A stretch of 24,508 nucleotides of DNA, taken from IMG/VR virus record IMGVR_UViG_3300039251_000001, positions 1 to 24,508 of that record; one strand, given 5' to 3'. Both the position numbers and the translations under genes were made by a program. This document shows positions 1 to 8,155 of this stretch, piece after piece; the first letter of the stretch is position 1; each line of letters opens with the position of its first letter. The notes beneath the pieces were generated by a model, which saw nothing but the letters and a program-made list of their open reading frames with translations, was not told where the DNA came from and did not search any database. The stretch is from a virus.

Positions 1-370
1 TGGCAATGCTCGACAGGGCTGCAGCGCCCTGCGATGAGCCGGTTAGCCACTCGTAGATCGGGCCGGATGGCGGCTGCTTACCGGACGAGGAAGCCCAGCC
101 AAACTCCAGCGGCCTTCCCTCCGGAGCGAGCCCGCCATGGATACCGACCGTCACCGAAGTGGACGTGCCGGATGACACCGGGCTTGAAACCGTCGTAGCC
201 ATCTCCGCTGTGCCGTGGAAGTGGTGAGAGTGGAGGTTCTGTCTCGCTTGCGTCTGCACGACCTGGCCCCACGCCATAAGCCCGGTGCCCATGCGGGCAT
301 CGAGCTCCGGGCCGCTCCACTGCGCGAGAGTGGCCTTCACCTTGTCCATCCCGACGATTACGACGCTCAT
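1..370 (-). CDS. HK97 gp10-like tail-completion protein (partial, runs off the left edge)
   Basis: The first 123 residues are visible; the C-terminus lies beyond base 1. The protein starts MSVVIVGMDKVKAT and has an amphipathic helix around residues 8-45. It then shows a beta-rich part with the LEFG motif near residues 88-91 and a PPSGPIYEWL segment near 100-109. This layout fits HK97 gp10-like proteins, which sit at the neck and help join the tail to the head. The ATG overlaps the stop of the upstream connector gene by four bases (ATGA), so translation is probably coupled. The position just after the connector supports the call. The exact subfamily cannot be settled from a fragment. Confidence 0.72.
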   Translation of the reverse strand, partial: MSVVIVGMDKVKATLAQWSGPELDARMGTGLMAWGQVVQTQARQNLHSHHFHGTAEMATTVSSPVSSGTSTSVTVGIHGGLAPEGRPLEFGWASSSGKQPPSGPIYEWLTGSSQGAAALSSIA

Positions 371-1305
371 GACCGGAACCACGCCGCGCGGCGAGCGTAG
401 CGGTTGAGGATGCGCGCAGAGCGCGGGGTGAACGAGTCGGACACGGAGGTTGCACCGCCGAGAGGCGAGACACCACCCGAGCCGCTATCGCCCGAACGCG
501 CTGACATGTAACTTCGGACCGACTCAGTGATCGCCACGTCATGCAGGTCGGGGGGCGTGGAAAGGGCGTAGCCCGGCGTGAGGGATACCTGCACGGCGCC
601 GTACCACTCGGGCCACATCGGGTACTGCCCGGTCGAGATCGCTTTGAGACCAATGATCGGGAGGCCGCTCCGTCCCATGCCTGAGTAGGGGAGATAATCG
701 TTCCCCGACACCAGCGTCGTGTAGAGGTTCCCTTGGGTGTCGAGGATGGCAACGGAACTCACCGCTATCGCATCGTCGATGTAGAGCAGATCGCTTCCCC
801 CCGGATAGCCGGTGTAACGTCGGGACGTGGGGGCACCGGGCAGGATCGTGTAGCCGTCGGGCTGCGCTCGCATCGACGCGATCTCGGAGTTGATGCCGTC
901 GCAGGTGTCGATGATGTGGGTCGTGAGAGTGGCGTCGAACTTGGTATCCATGTTCGGTACGTCGCCCGACAAACGTTGCTTGACGTCTAGCAGGGAGCAG
1001 TAGCCCGCCGTCACGTTCAGGTTGTCCTCGAAGGTGGCGAGGGTTCCCGTGATCGTGAGAGTGCCCGACCAGACGGCGCTCCATACGCCCTGCATGGCGA
1101 CGGCCGGTACCGTCCAGGGGTAGTGATACTTTCCGAGCGAGTCGTGAATGATCGCAGGGGAGACGACCGGGAACCCGGATGCCAGGGCCCCGGTCGGATC
1201 GTGGACGGAAAGGCTCAGGCCGGCGGAGTCGGCCAGGGTATGGGTGCCGTCATATAGCACGGCACTCCACGTCCAGACCTGATTTTGTAGCGCCTGCCCA
1301 GGCAT
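367..1305 (-). CDS. head-tail connector (gp6-like adaptor) with N-terminal beta-sandwich-like extension
   Basis: 312 residues. Residues 1 to about 95 are beta-rich with many Ser/Thr/Val (VWTWSAVLYDGTHTLADSAG region) and look like an added sandwich domain. From about residue 103 (CSLLDVKQRLS) it resembles gp6/gp15-type connectors: a helical start, a strand-rich centre with VSGNDYLPY, then VQVSLTPGYA and a closing helix (AITESVRSYMSARSG). Such proteins form a ring under the portal and receive the tail. A strong ribosome binding site (GGAGG, 7 bases before the ATG) marks the start. The gene lies between the decoration-like genes and the gp10-like gene, as expected. The extension makes it longer than the usual 100-200 residue connectors. 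Confidence 0.7.
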   Translation of the reverse strand: MPGQALQNQVWTWSAVLYDGTHTLADSAGLSLSVHDPTGALASGFPVVSPAIIHDSLGKYHYPWTVPAVAMQGVWSAVWSGTLTITGTLATFEDNLNVTAGYCSLLDVKQRLSGDVPNMDTKFDATLTTHIIDTCDGINSEIASMRAQPDGYTILPGAPTSRRYTGYPGGSDLLYIDDAIAVSSVAILDTQGNLYTTLVSGNDYLPYSGMGRSGLPIIGLKAISTGQYPMWPEWYGAVQVSLTPGYALSTPPDLHDVAITESVRSYMSARSGDSGSGGVSPLGGATSVSDSFTPRSARILNRYARRAAWFRS

Positions 1306-1314
1306 CGCAGCCTC

Positions 1315-2346
1315 CTAACTGAGTCCGCACCAGACGGAGTTGACTCCGGGGGTGATGGTGGAAAGGTTGGCCGGGAGAGTTCCAGACGCATAGCCGGTCG
1401 CGTTGATGCCGGCCATGATCGGAGCGCCCGCGTTTAGCGAGCCGTCCGTTCTCGCCGTCATGCCCTTCAGGCTCGGGACCGCGACACTGGCAAGAGACGA
1501 GTAGGCCACGTAGTACAACCCCGAAGTGGTGATTGTGATGGGGCCGCCCGAGATGGCGAGCGTCTGGAGAGTGTTCGCGCCCCAGGCAGTGGTCGTCTGG
1601 TCGGCGGTCGAGCCGAGCAGTGAGGGCGACGTGGCGCTGAACGTGTACAGCCCGAAGGCCCAGTGGGTCGGAGAGCTTGCCGCTACGGTGGCGGACCAGA
1701 ATGAGATGTTGGTGACGACCGTGCCGCCGGGGATGTAGATGAGCTGGTTGAATATCTGCCCTGTCGTGGTGGCGATTATGTTGGCCTCAGGGCAGAGTTG
1801 CCGTGGAACGGTCTCAGCGACGAAGCCCGTCAGGCCGTACTGTGGCGCCCCGACGATCATGGCGTGCGTGTTGATGAGGTCCTGCTTGGTAATCCCCGAG
1901 CCGCTCAGGGTGTTGAACTCCGCGCCGGTAGTGGTTATGGTCGTGCCGACGCCCGAGCCGATCCGAAGACCGCTCTGTGGCAGTACGATGATGTCGAGGT
2001 TCTTGTTGGCTCCCAAAACGGCAGCCTTCAAGGCGGCCGACACGCCGGGGGTGACCCCGTGGAGTTCATTTATCTCGGCTGGAGTAGAGGTAATACCGCC
2101 GGACAGTACCAGGCCGGTGTTTGAGCCGACGAAGGTAGCCGTCGCGTCAACTACGGCGGCGCCAGAGGCATGGCCCGCGATGATCGTGCCGAACGCCCCG
2201 CGGGAAACGAGGACGCTCGTATTGCCCTGAGACAGCACGAGCATTGCCTCACTGTCAACGAAGATAGGCCCCGGCCCCGGATTAGCGGCGACCGGCAGTA
2301 CGCCTTCACCGATACCGATAGTTGCGGTGAGAACGGTATCTGGCAT
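1315..2346 (-). CDS. decoration/fibre-like structural protein, third of three tandem paralogues (with insertion)
   Basis: 343 residues from the ATG at 2346. That ATG is chosen because it overlaps the upstream stop as TAATG; a GTG 18 bases earlier is also open. The first 70 residues share the layout of the two upstream paralogues: an alternating TATIGIGEG start, VDSEAMLVLS, VLVSRGAFG and GHASGAAVV. The last 190 residues also match (GLYYVAYSSL, LKGMTARTDGSL, YASGTLP, final WCGLS). Between them is an insert of about 95 residues with two related motifs, TPAEINELHGVT and TGAEFNTLSGSG, a pattern I associate with phage fibre and capsid-decoration proteins. Placement among head genes suggests a virion surface protein. 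The exact role is unknown. Confidence 0.62.
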   Translation of the reverse strand: MPDTVLTATIGIGEGVLPVAANPGPGPIFVDSEAMLVLSQGNTSVLVSRGAFGTIIAGHASGAAVVDATATFVGSNTGLVLSGGITSTPAEINELHGVTPGVSAALKAAVLGANKNLDIIVLPQSGLRIGSGVGTTITTTGAEFNTLSGSGITKQDLINTHAMIVGAPQYGLTGFVAETVPRQLCPEANIIATTTGQIFNQLIYIPGGTVVTNISFWSATVAASSPTHWAFGLYTFSATSPSLLGSTADQTTTAWGANTLQTLAISGGPITITTSGLYYVAYSSLASVAVPSLKGMTARTDGSLNAGAPIMAGINATGYASGTLPANLSTITPGVNSVWCGLS

Positions 2347-3101
2347 TAGCTCAGCCCCGCCCACCAGCTCTTGGTGGTTGCGCCTGCGGCCACGGGAACG
2401 ATGGTGGCCGGAAGGGCGCCAGAGGCGTAGGTCGTGCTTGTGACGCCGTTGAGAGACGGGGCCGAGCCGGCGAGCGTGCCATCGGCGGCTCGGGCGACAC
2501 CCTTGAGAGTGGGGACGGTTGTGGCGACGCTGCCGATGGCGACGTAGTAGATGCCGCTATTCGCGACTATGTATGGCGTCGTCATGGCGAACTTGTAGAG
2601 GGTTTGAGCGGCCATCGCCGCCGTGAGCTGGTCAACGCTTGAGCAGCAGAGGTTGCCGAGGATGTCGTACAGCCCGATAGCAAAGTTGAGCGGCGTGCCC
2701 GCCTGCGTGGCAGAGACGCAGACCGAGATGTTGCTGACCGTCTGCCCGGCGCTGAGCCAGATGGCCTGACAGCCGATGTGGGTCGTGGTGCATACGACCG
2801 TCGCCGTCTCGGGGATCTGCTCTCGGGGGAGCGTCTCGGCGATATAGCCGGACGGCCCGAGGGTTTGCACGATGGGATATGGAGCGAGAGGCAGGACGGT
2901 CGCGCCGGAGGCGTGACCCGCCGACTGAGAGTTGAGCTGGCCCCGGACGACCTGCCAGAACGTGAGGCCGCCAGCGATGACGGTCATGATCTCAGAGTCC
3001 ACCTGGGCGTTGAATGGAACCACCCAGGGGCCGGGGACGTTGCCATTGACGGGGAGGAAGCCCTCGTCGTAACCGATTGCGGCGGTAAGTGCTACAGCCA
3101 T
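2346..3101 (-). CDS. decoration/fibre-like structural protein, second of three tandem paralogues
   Basis: 251 residues. The N-terminal part contains VDSEIMTVI, WQVVRGQ and GHASGATVL, a small beta domain seen repeatedly in phage virion proteins. The C-terminal part is a beta-rich sandwich-like domain with TVSNISVCVS, FAIGLYD, LYKFAMTTPY, GIYYVAIGS, LKGVARAADGTL and a final WWAGLS. It is clearly related along its whole length to the 252-residue protein just upstream (for example the shared TTAMAA/TAAMAA-LYK block and SNISVC). A good ribosome binding site (AGGAGAATGAG) precedes the ATG. The encoded protein is probably exposed on the capsid or neck. No catalytic motif is seen. Confidence 0.65.
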   Translation of the reverse strand: MAVALTAAIGYDEGFLPVNGNVPGPWVVPFNAQVDSEIMTVIAGGLTFWQVVRGQLNSQSAGHASGATVLPLAPYPIVQTLGPSGYIAETLPREQIPETATVVCTTTHIGCQAIWLSAGQTVSNISVCVSATQAGTPLNFAIGLYDILGNLCCSSVDQLTAAMAAQTLYKFAMTTPYIVANSGIYYVAIGSVATTVPTLKGVARAADGTLAGSAPSLNGVTSTTYASGALPATIVPVAAGATTKSWWAGLS

Positions 3102-3110
3102 CTCATTCTC

Positions 3111-3869
3111 CTAGCTGACCGCAGCCCAGAAACCACCGACCGTCTGAGCGCCAGCGGCCATCGGCGTGTACGGGCCCGTGAGTGGACCTGACACGTAGGT
3201 GACAGTCGAGACACCGAAGACCGGAGGGGTCGTGCCGTAGAGGACGCCGTTGGTCACGGCGGTCTGACCCTTGAGGGTCGGCTGACCGGATGAGGTCATG
3301 CTCCAGGCGATGTAGTACGCACCCGTCGTCGGGACGGTGTACGGCGTGGTCATGGCGATCTTATAGAGCGTGTTGGCCGCCATCGCGGTCGTGAGTTGGT
3401 CGGCGGAGGTGGCGAGCACGGCGCCGGTGAGGGAGCAGAGCCCGATCGCGGCGTGCGTCGGCGTGTTCGCAGCAGAAGTGGCGGTGCAGACCGAGATGTT
3501 GCTGACGGTGGTCCCGGCCCGAAGCCAGATCAGCATCAGAGAAACCTGGCCGGTCGTGCCCACGGCGTTGTTCGTTTCGGTGCAGACGTTCCGCGGAATA
3601 GTCTCAGCCAGGGTGCCCGTCGGACCCCAAACCGCATTGGCCGGGACGACGGCGTAAGGGCCTACCACCGCGCCGGCAGCATGGACGGCAGGCATCGAGC
3701 CCTGCTGGGCCCGCACCACCGACCAGCCGGTGCCACCGGCCGAGAGGACTTGAATGAACTCGCTGTCAATGACAACGAGGCAGGGAGCTCGCCACGGCAA
3801 CGGCAGATCGCCGCTGGTCGGGAGCACGCCATCGTTGTACCCGATGGCCGTGGTTAGAGTGATTGCCAT
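3111..3869 (-). CDS. decoration/fibre-like structural protein, first of three tandem paralogues
   Basis: 252 residues, starting at an ATG with an AGGAGAAACGCA leader. The N-terminal beta domain has IDSEFIQVLS, WSVVRAQQGS and VHAAGAVVG. The C-terminal domain has IWLRAGTTVSNISVCTA, HAAIGLCSLTG, TTAMAANTLYKIAMTTPY, GAYYIAWS and LKGQTAVTNGVL. Together with the next two genes it forms a triplet with the same domain order, so the set arose by gene duplication. Ser, Thr, Ala and Gly dominate, as in phage surface proteins. Capsid decoration, neck appendage or short fibre are all possible; position alone cannot separate them. Confidence 0.65.
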   Translation of the reverse strand: MAITLTTAIGYNDGVLPTSGDLPLPWRAPCLVVIDSEFIQVLSAGGTGWSVVRAQQGSMPAVHAAGAVVGPYAVVPANAVWGPTGTLAETIPRNVCTETNNAVGTTGQVSLMLIWLRAGTTVSNISVCTATSAANTPTHAAIGLCSLTGAVLATSADQLTTAMAANTLYKIAMTTPYTVPTTGAYYIAWSMTSSGQPTLKGQTAVTNGVLYGTTPPVFGVSTVTYVSGPLTGPYTPMAAGAQTVGGFWAAVS

Positions 3870-3884
3870 TGCGTTTCTCCTGTT

Positions 3885-3924
3885 CGGGTACCTTCACCCG
3901 CTGAGGGGAGTGGAAAGCTCCCTC
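3885..3924 (-). other. two small stem-loops in the intergenic leader
   Basis: In the 59-bp gap between two structural genes there is an imperfect stem (GAGGGGAG at 3903-3910 against CTCCCTC at 3918-3924) and a five-pair stem (CGGGT at 3885-3889 against ACCCG at 3896-3900). There is no U-run, so this is weak evidence for a terminator. It may only be local RNA structure before the start of the first triplet gene. Confidence 0.25.
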
Positions 3925-3928
3925 GCTG

Positions 3929-4813
3929 CTAGTTATGAAGTGGCAGCGCCGATAGCGTTGCCGTGACGATGATGTTGGTGGAGGAGCTGTAGCCGACCCG
4001 GAAGAACCGCCACGGGATGTAGTTGGGCGCACCTGGGCCAGTCAGCACGTATGTGGTAGTGACGGCAGTAGTGATCGTCAGCGCGGCCACCGCGAGCGTT
4101 TGAGGCGCGGCCATCGTGCCATAGGCGACGTTGTACCAGGTCGCCCCGTCCATGCTGCCTTGTAGGTTCGTCGAGACCGTGGGCGGGTTGGTACCGATGA
4201 CGGAGACGAGGGTGATCAGCCCGTGAGTCGGGATGTATTTGTTATCGAAGACGTCGCTGTTGAACGTCGTCTTCGAGAAGTGACCCGCCGTGGCGGAGCC
4301 TGGCACGGTGACGTTTGTACAGGCGCCGACGGTGAAGCTGCGCGGGTCGGGGATGGCGGTTACGGTATTGGCACCGTCGATTGTGCCGACTGCCGAACTC
4401 GCACCCGTGGCGACGATGGTCACGCTGTCACCGACCCGAAGGCCGTGGTTGACGCCGGTATAGAACGTCGCCGGGACGCCGGTAGTTGTAACCGGGACCG
4501 AGAGGATCGAGAACTCATACGCGCCCGCGGTAGCGGCCACGGTGACGTTGACCGGCATCGTGAACGTCGTCGGGCTGACAACCGTTACGACCTGCTGGGG
4601 GCTGGTTGTCAGGGCCGGGGTTGATCCGGTCGAGGCGGTCCAGAAGATCGTGTCGCCGCTATTGAGGCCGTGCGGGCAGAGCGTCGTGACAAGAGTCGGA
4701 TTAGCGGCAGAGGCCGACACGATTACGAGTGAGCCGCCGGGGTAGCACTGCCCGAGGTTGAACGTGCCCGGACCGACCAGGGGTGATACCGGGCTGGGAA
4801 GTGAACCGGGCAT
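3929..4813 (-). CDS. virion structural protein with two HGL-type repeats and a C-terminal beta domain
   Basis: 294 residues. Two units of about 65 residues repeat the pattern HGLxxGD, then a valine/threonine strand, a VTxVxxxTFT-like strand and a closing TAG: PHGLNSGDTIFW with VVSPTTFTMPV, and NHGLRVGDSVTI with VTAIPDPRSFTVG. This repeat is common in phage tail and neck proteins and looks like a small beta barrel. The remaining 100 residues hold a separate beta domain (NLQGSMDGATWYNVAYG and IPWRFFRVGYSSST). The ATG follows AAAGGAAAGG. It is the first gene after the capsid gene and its hairpin. A surface or decoration role is inferred; the ligand is unknown. Confidence 0.6.
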   Translation of the reverse strand: MPGSLPSPVSPLVGPGTFNLGQCYPGGSLVIVSASAANPTLVTTLCPHGLNSGDTIFWTASTGSTPALTTSPQQVVTVVSPTTFTMPVNVTVAATAGAYEFSILSVPVTTTGVPATFYTGVNHGLRVGDSVTIVATGASSAVGTIDGANTVTAIPDPRSFTVGACTNVTVPGSATAGHFSKTTFNSDVFDNKYIPTHGLITLVSVIGTNPPTVSTNLQGSMDGATWYNVAYGTMAAPQTLAVAALTITTAVTTTYVLTGPGAPNYIPWRFFRVGYSSSTNIIVTATLSALPLHN

Positions 4814-4836
4814 CTATTGACCTTTCCTTTGGAGTG

Positions 4837-4866
4837 CCCGGGGGCGGGTTATTCTCCGCCCCCGGG
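4837..4866 (-). terminator. strong stem-loop directly after the major capsid gene
   Basis: Eleven perfect base pairs, CCCGGGGGCGG at 4837-4847 against CCGCCCCCGGG at 4856-4866, enclose an 8-base loop. It begins 10 bases beyond the capsid stop codon and ends 24 bases before the next start codon. No U-run follows on the transcribed strand, so it may be an attenuator or a 3-prime mRNA-stabilising hairpin rather than a full terminator. Confidence 0.6.
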
Positions 4867-4875
4867 GCTTACGGA

Positions 4876-6483
4876 TTAGGACGCCTGAACCCCAACCAGG
4901 CACGCCGTGCCGGCGGGGAAGTAGCACTTGAGACACTCGCGCCCATACACGCCGAACTCCCAGCGTCGCTGAACGTTGGCCCAGTCGTAGCTCGTATACT
5001 CGCGGAGCACTTCGAGCTGGAACGGGGTCGGGACGTTGGTACGCGGGAAGGGCAGCCGCTCGGACAGAGCAACAACCGTGCCGGGGGCAAGATACGGATG
5101 GATCTCGATCGGGACGATCCGTGGGCTGGTGAACTTATTGCGGTAGCTGTCCGCAACGAGTCCGCCGGTCACGGCGCCGTCCGGACCGATCTGCTGGTTC
5201 CATCGGACGGTGCCAAGACCGACGCCGCCCTGCGTCAGGAGCTTGCCCATGGACTCGGCTTCCTGGCTGTTGACGATGATGCGCGTCGGACCGATGCGGG
5301 AGGTATCCCAGAGGGTCTTTAGCATCAGATCGATCTCGTTGATACCGTTGGCGTTGTCAGCGGTGAACTGAGCGCCGAGCATGTCGCGGTAATAGCCGCC
5401 GCCGAGGAAGAGCGAGCCCGCCGTCGCGTCGCGATACTGGCTGTTGGCATTGGCCTGGAACTGCGGGATCATGCCGTCAAAGGACAGCGCGTCGCCCGTC
5501 AGGTCGTTAGTATTGGGGACGTTGCCCGCGACGGGGAGCGCCGCGAGGATGACCGGCGTGCCGTAGGTCGCGACCGGATAAGTAGCCGGAGCGCCGACGA
5601 ACGTGGCATAGCCGGCGGCCGTAACGATCGAGATGCGGGTTGCGGTGGTGGTGAAGGCGTAGTAGCGCGTGCCGCCACTGGTGCCGATGAAGACGTTGTA
5701 GGCGACTGCGCCGCGAGTGGCGTAGCCGGTGAGGAGCCAGGAAGTGACGCCACCTCCAGAGGTGTGCGTCGCCACCAGAACCTGGCCCTGCGTCTCATCA
5801 GGGGAGTCGGCCGTGCCGTGTCCGGTGGCGCCGTTTAGGTAGCCGTACTGAGTCAGTGCGGTCACAGAGACGTCGAAGGGGGTGGCTGCGGTCAGGGGAC
5901 CGACGACTGCACCGGGCACGTCGGTTATGTTCGCGGATACGAAGGCCGGGGGACCGAGGGCCGTAGTGTTGCCACCGAGGATGAGCTTCTCTTCCTCGAC
6001 CATGACCGCGGCGAGCAGGTTTGCCGTCGCCTCGGCACGAAGGTCCATGAAGCCCTGAGCGGTGTCCTGGGCGTCGTACGTCACGAAGTCGTCCAGGCCG
6101 AAGGACTTGAAGGCTTGCGTCCGGTCACGCTCGGACGAGCTGATAACCGCGTTGCGCAGTCCGTCAGCCACGCCAGCTTTGAGGCCGGAGACATTGATAC
6201 CGGTGATGGCTCGCCACTGGACAGCCGAGGCGCCATTCGGGGCACCGTGGCGGCTCATCCAATTGCGGATTGGGGACAGGACGGGGAACAGGTTCTTGGC
6301 GGGGCTTTCGAGCAGGAGGCCGACCGCACCTGTGGCAATCGACCAGCCCTGTGTCGTGGCCTTCGCCAAGACGTCAGGATCGCCGGGGACGCCGCGACCG
6401 GACGATAGAGCCGCCTTGACCGCATCGATGGTCCGCTGGCTCACGTCCGGGCCGGTCGGCTGGCCCGGGTAGGTATCAGGCAT
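4876..6483 (-). CDS. major capsid protein, HK97 fold with an inserted Ig/FN3-like domain
   Basis: 535 residues, longer than the usual 300-400. Residues 45-175 carry the N-arm and early core (SPIRNWMSRHG, AVQWRAITGIN, the helix DLRAEATANLLAAVMVEEEKLIL). Residues 330-510 carry the rest of the core (GGGYYRDMLG, INEIDLMLKTLWD, PTRIIVNSQEAESM, FTSPRIVPIEIHPYLAPGTV, LREYTSYDWANVQRRWEFGVYG). Between about 178 and 325 is a Thr/Ala/Gly-rich beta insert with GAVAYNVFIGTSGGTRYY. An insert here is known in relatives of this capsid type and probably projects from the shell. The C-terminus holds Cys 517, 520 and 528. Position after the protease/scaffold gene and two flanking hairpins support the call. Confidence 0.88.
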   Translation of the reverse strand: MPDTYPGQPTGPDVSQRTIDAVKAALSSGRGVPGDPDVLAKATTQGWSIATGAVGLLLESPAKNLFPVLSPIRNWMSRHGAPNGASAVQWRAITGINVSGLKAGVADGLRNAVISSSERDRTQAFKSFGLDDFVTYDAQDTAQGFMDLRAEATANLLAAVMVEEEKLILGGNTTALGPPAFVSANITDVPGAVVGPLTAATPFDVSVTALTQYGYLNGATGHGTADSPDETQGQVLVATHTSGGGVTSWLLTGYATRGAVAYNVFIGTSGGTRYYAFTTTATRISIVTAAGYATFVGAPATYPVATYGTPVILAALPVAGNVPNTNDLTGDALSFDGMIPQFQANANSQYRDATAGSLFLGGGYYRDMLGAQFTADNANGINEIDLMLKTLWDTSRIGPTRIIVNSQEAESMGKLLTQGGVGLGTVRWNQQIGPDGAVTGGLVADSYRNKFTSPRIVPIEIHPYLAPGTVVALSERLPFPRTNVPTPFQLEVLREYTSYDWANVQRRWEFGVYGRECLKCYFPAGTACLVGVQAS

Positions 6484-6517
6484 TCGAGGTTTACTCCAGC
6501 GGTATGGAGGGACCGAT

Positions 6518-6544
6518 CCCTACGGCAACCGCATTCCCGTAGGG
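6518..6544 (-). promoter_or_regulatory. stem-loop in the leader of the major capsid gene
   Basis: Eight perfect pairs (CCCTACGG at 6518-6525 with CCGTAGGG at 6537-6544) enclose an 11-base loop. The hairpin fills the gap between the protease-scaffold stop and the capsid start, ending 34 bases before the capsid ATG. No U-run follows, so processing or protection of the capsid mRNA is more likely than termination. The RBS (GGAGTAAACC) lies between hairpin and ATG. Confidence 0.55.
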
Positions 6545-6550
6545 CGGGGC

Positions 6551-8155
6551 TTATCGCATGAGAGCAGCGATGCCCTCTTGTGCGGAAATCTTGCCGAGCG
6601 CCTCACGCTCGGCGGAACCCACGGGGAAGCGTTCGGCGGCCTTGGCGAGGATCTTCTCTTCAACCGAGGCATCGTTGGCGCCACCGCGGGACGGGGCCGA
6701 TAGGGGACCGCCACCAGCCGGCATCTTCTCGACCTTTGCGAGCCTGGCGCCTAGATCGCTCAGGATCTCAGCCTTTGCCGAGTCAAGCTGCTTTGCGAGC
6801 GGACCACCGATATCGGAGCGGATGCGACTGATGAGAGCGTCGAAGGCGGTCTCTTCCGACTTCGCCATGCTCTCGGGATTGACGACGATGGGAGCTGCGA
6901 TGGAGGGATCGAGCGGCGTGCCAGTCGCCTGCTTGGCAAGGCACTTCTGCGAGCCCAGGGCCACCGCTGAGTCATGGATGCTATCGATGATGCCGGCGTC
7001 GGCCGAGCTGTTACGGGCGCCCACCTTGGCGAGCGGCTTGACAGCCACCTTCGCAGCCCGCCGGATCGTCTGCGCCATCTTCGCCAGCTTGATCGTCTTG
7101 CGGGCAGTCCGGGCGGACTTGCGGAGTGCGCTCCGCTGCGACTTGACGGCCTTGCGCTCAGCTTTCTTGGCGAGCTTATCCGCGTCGTCTCCGTCATCGT
7201 CGGGCGGATTGGCGGCGGCATCTACGGCATCGTGCGCCTCGCCGAGAACGTCTGCCACGTCGGAGTGGGCAGTGCCCACGGTGTCGATGGCGGCGTGCGC
7301 GTCGGCGGGCCTGAACTTCTTCTTCGTGAGCGCGGCGGCTTTCTTCTGGAGCTTGGCGGTGCGGATCTGGCGCTTCGCAAGCTTGGTCGCAGCTTTGGTG
7401 CATTTATTGCACTTGCCGCACTTGCCGTCGGCGCATGCCTTACCGAAGGGCGGAGCGGCGCCGGGGAAGGCTGCCTTTGAGAGCTTCTTAGCCACTACGG
7501 GCTCCTGCTGTTCTGGAGCCAATGGTGTCCCCTTAGCTCCGGTGTAGGTCTGGGCGGCCTCCGCGACCGCCGTAGTCGTGTCGGCCACGGTTGACTCCTT
7601 TCTCTTTGCGAGTACGTACATCTCACGGTCTGCCTTCGCCAGCAGAGCGTCGGGGTTGGCGGGGCGGTCGCACAACGACAGTTCGTTGATCACCGCCTTG
7701 ACGATGTGGCGGACCTTGCCGGTGGCGGTATCGACCCACGGGCCGACCCACTTCGCCCCGCCCCAGCTCACGCCCTTGTAGGTGTTGGTCTTTACCTTCG
7801 TGATCGCTACCGGATCAACGACGTGGAGGTCGGCCTCGATCTTGCGGGCGTCGTCGTCGAAGGTGGCCTTAAGCACCGTGCCCGACGCCTTGGAGTCGTG
7901 CATCTCTCGCAGGTTTGCGCCAGACGCCATGAAGTCGGTGATGGCCGCCTTCATGGGCTCGTAGTCGGCAATCTCCCTTTCGCTGTCCGGCGCCTCTGAG
8001 GTCGTGTTGGTATGGACTAGGATCGTACCGTCAGGCAGCTCTACGATGCCGCTGATGGGCGTCCAGATATCCACACCCGGCGGCGGGTCCGGGGCGACCA
8101 CGGTTTCTGTGGCTTTGGCGAGCGCGTCGATGTTGCGCTGCTTACGTGTACTCAT
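6551..8155 (-). CDS. capsid maturation protease (XkdF-like) fused to a scaffold-like C-terminal region
   Basis: 534 residues. Residues 30-175 match the XkdF-type prohead protease pattern: SGIVELPDG, a probable catalytic His86 in LREMHDSKASG, VVDPVAITKV, a probable catalytic Ser130 in YKGVSWGGA, and the typical ELSLCDRPANP at 158-167. Residues 240-252 hold four cysteines spaced C-x4-C-x2-C-x2-C. Residues 250-400 are rich in Lys and Ala (KLAKR, KKAAALTKKK) and charged helices. Residues 430-534 look like a coiled coil (FDALISRIRSDIGGPLAKQL, ILSDLGARLAKVEK). Protease plus scaffold in one chain would let the enzyme enter the prohead and digest its own scaffold. The gene lies directly before the capsid gene, as usual. 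The start follows the stop of a decayed short frame by an ATGA overlap. Confidence 0.75.
   Translation of the reverse strand: MSTRKQRNIDALAKATETVVAPDPPPGVDIWTPISGIVELPDGTILVHTNTTSEAPDSEREIADYEPMKAAITDFMASGANLREMHDSKASGTVLKATFDDDARKIEADLHVVDPVAITKVKTNTYKGVSWGGAKWVGPWVDTATGKVRHIVKAVINELSLCDRPANPDALLAKADREMYVLAKRKESTVADTTTAVAEAAQTYTGAKGTPLAPEQQEPVVAKKLSKAAFPGAAPPFGKACADGKCGKCNKCTKAATKLAKRQIRTAKLQKKAAALTKKKFRPADAHAAIDTVGTAHSDVADVLGEAHDAVDAAANPPDDDGDDADKLAKKAERKAVKSQRSALRKSARTARKTIKLAKMAQTIRRAAKVAVKPLAKVGARNSSADAGIIDSIHDSAVALGSQKCLAKQATGTPLDPSIAAPIVVNPESMAKSEETAFDALISRIRSDIGGPLAKQLDSAKAEILSDLGARLAKVEKMPAGGGPLSAPSRGGANDASVEEKILAKAAERFPVGSAEREALGKISAQEGIAALMR

Noticed and set aside
6558-7547. Open plus-strand frame of 329 codons
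   Set aside because: Antisense to the protease-scaffold gene. Its Ser/Ala/Arg-rich sequence is what the reverse of a Lys/Ala-rich gene gives.
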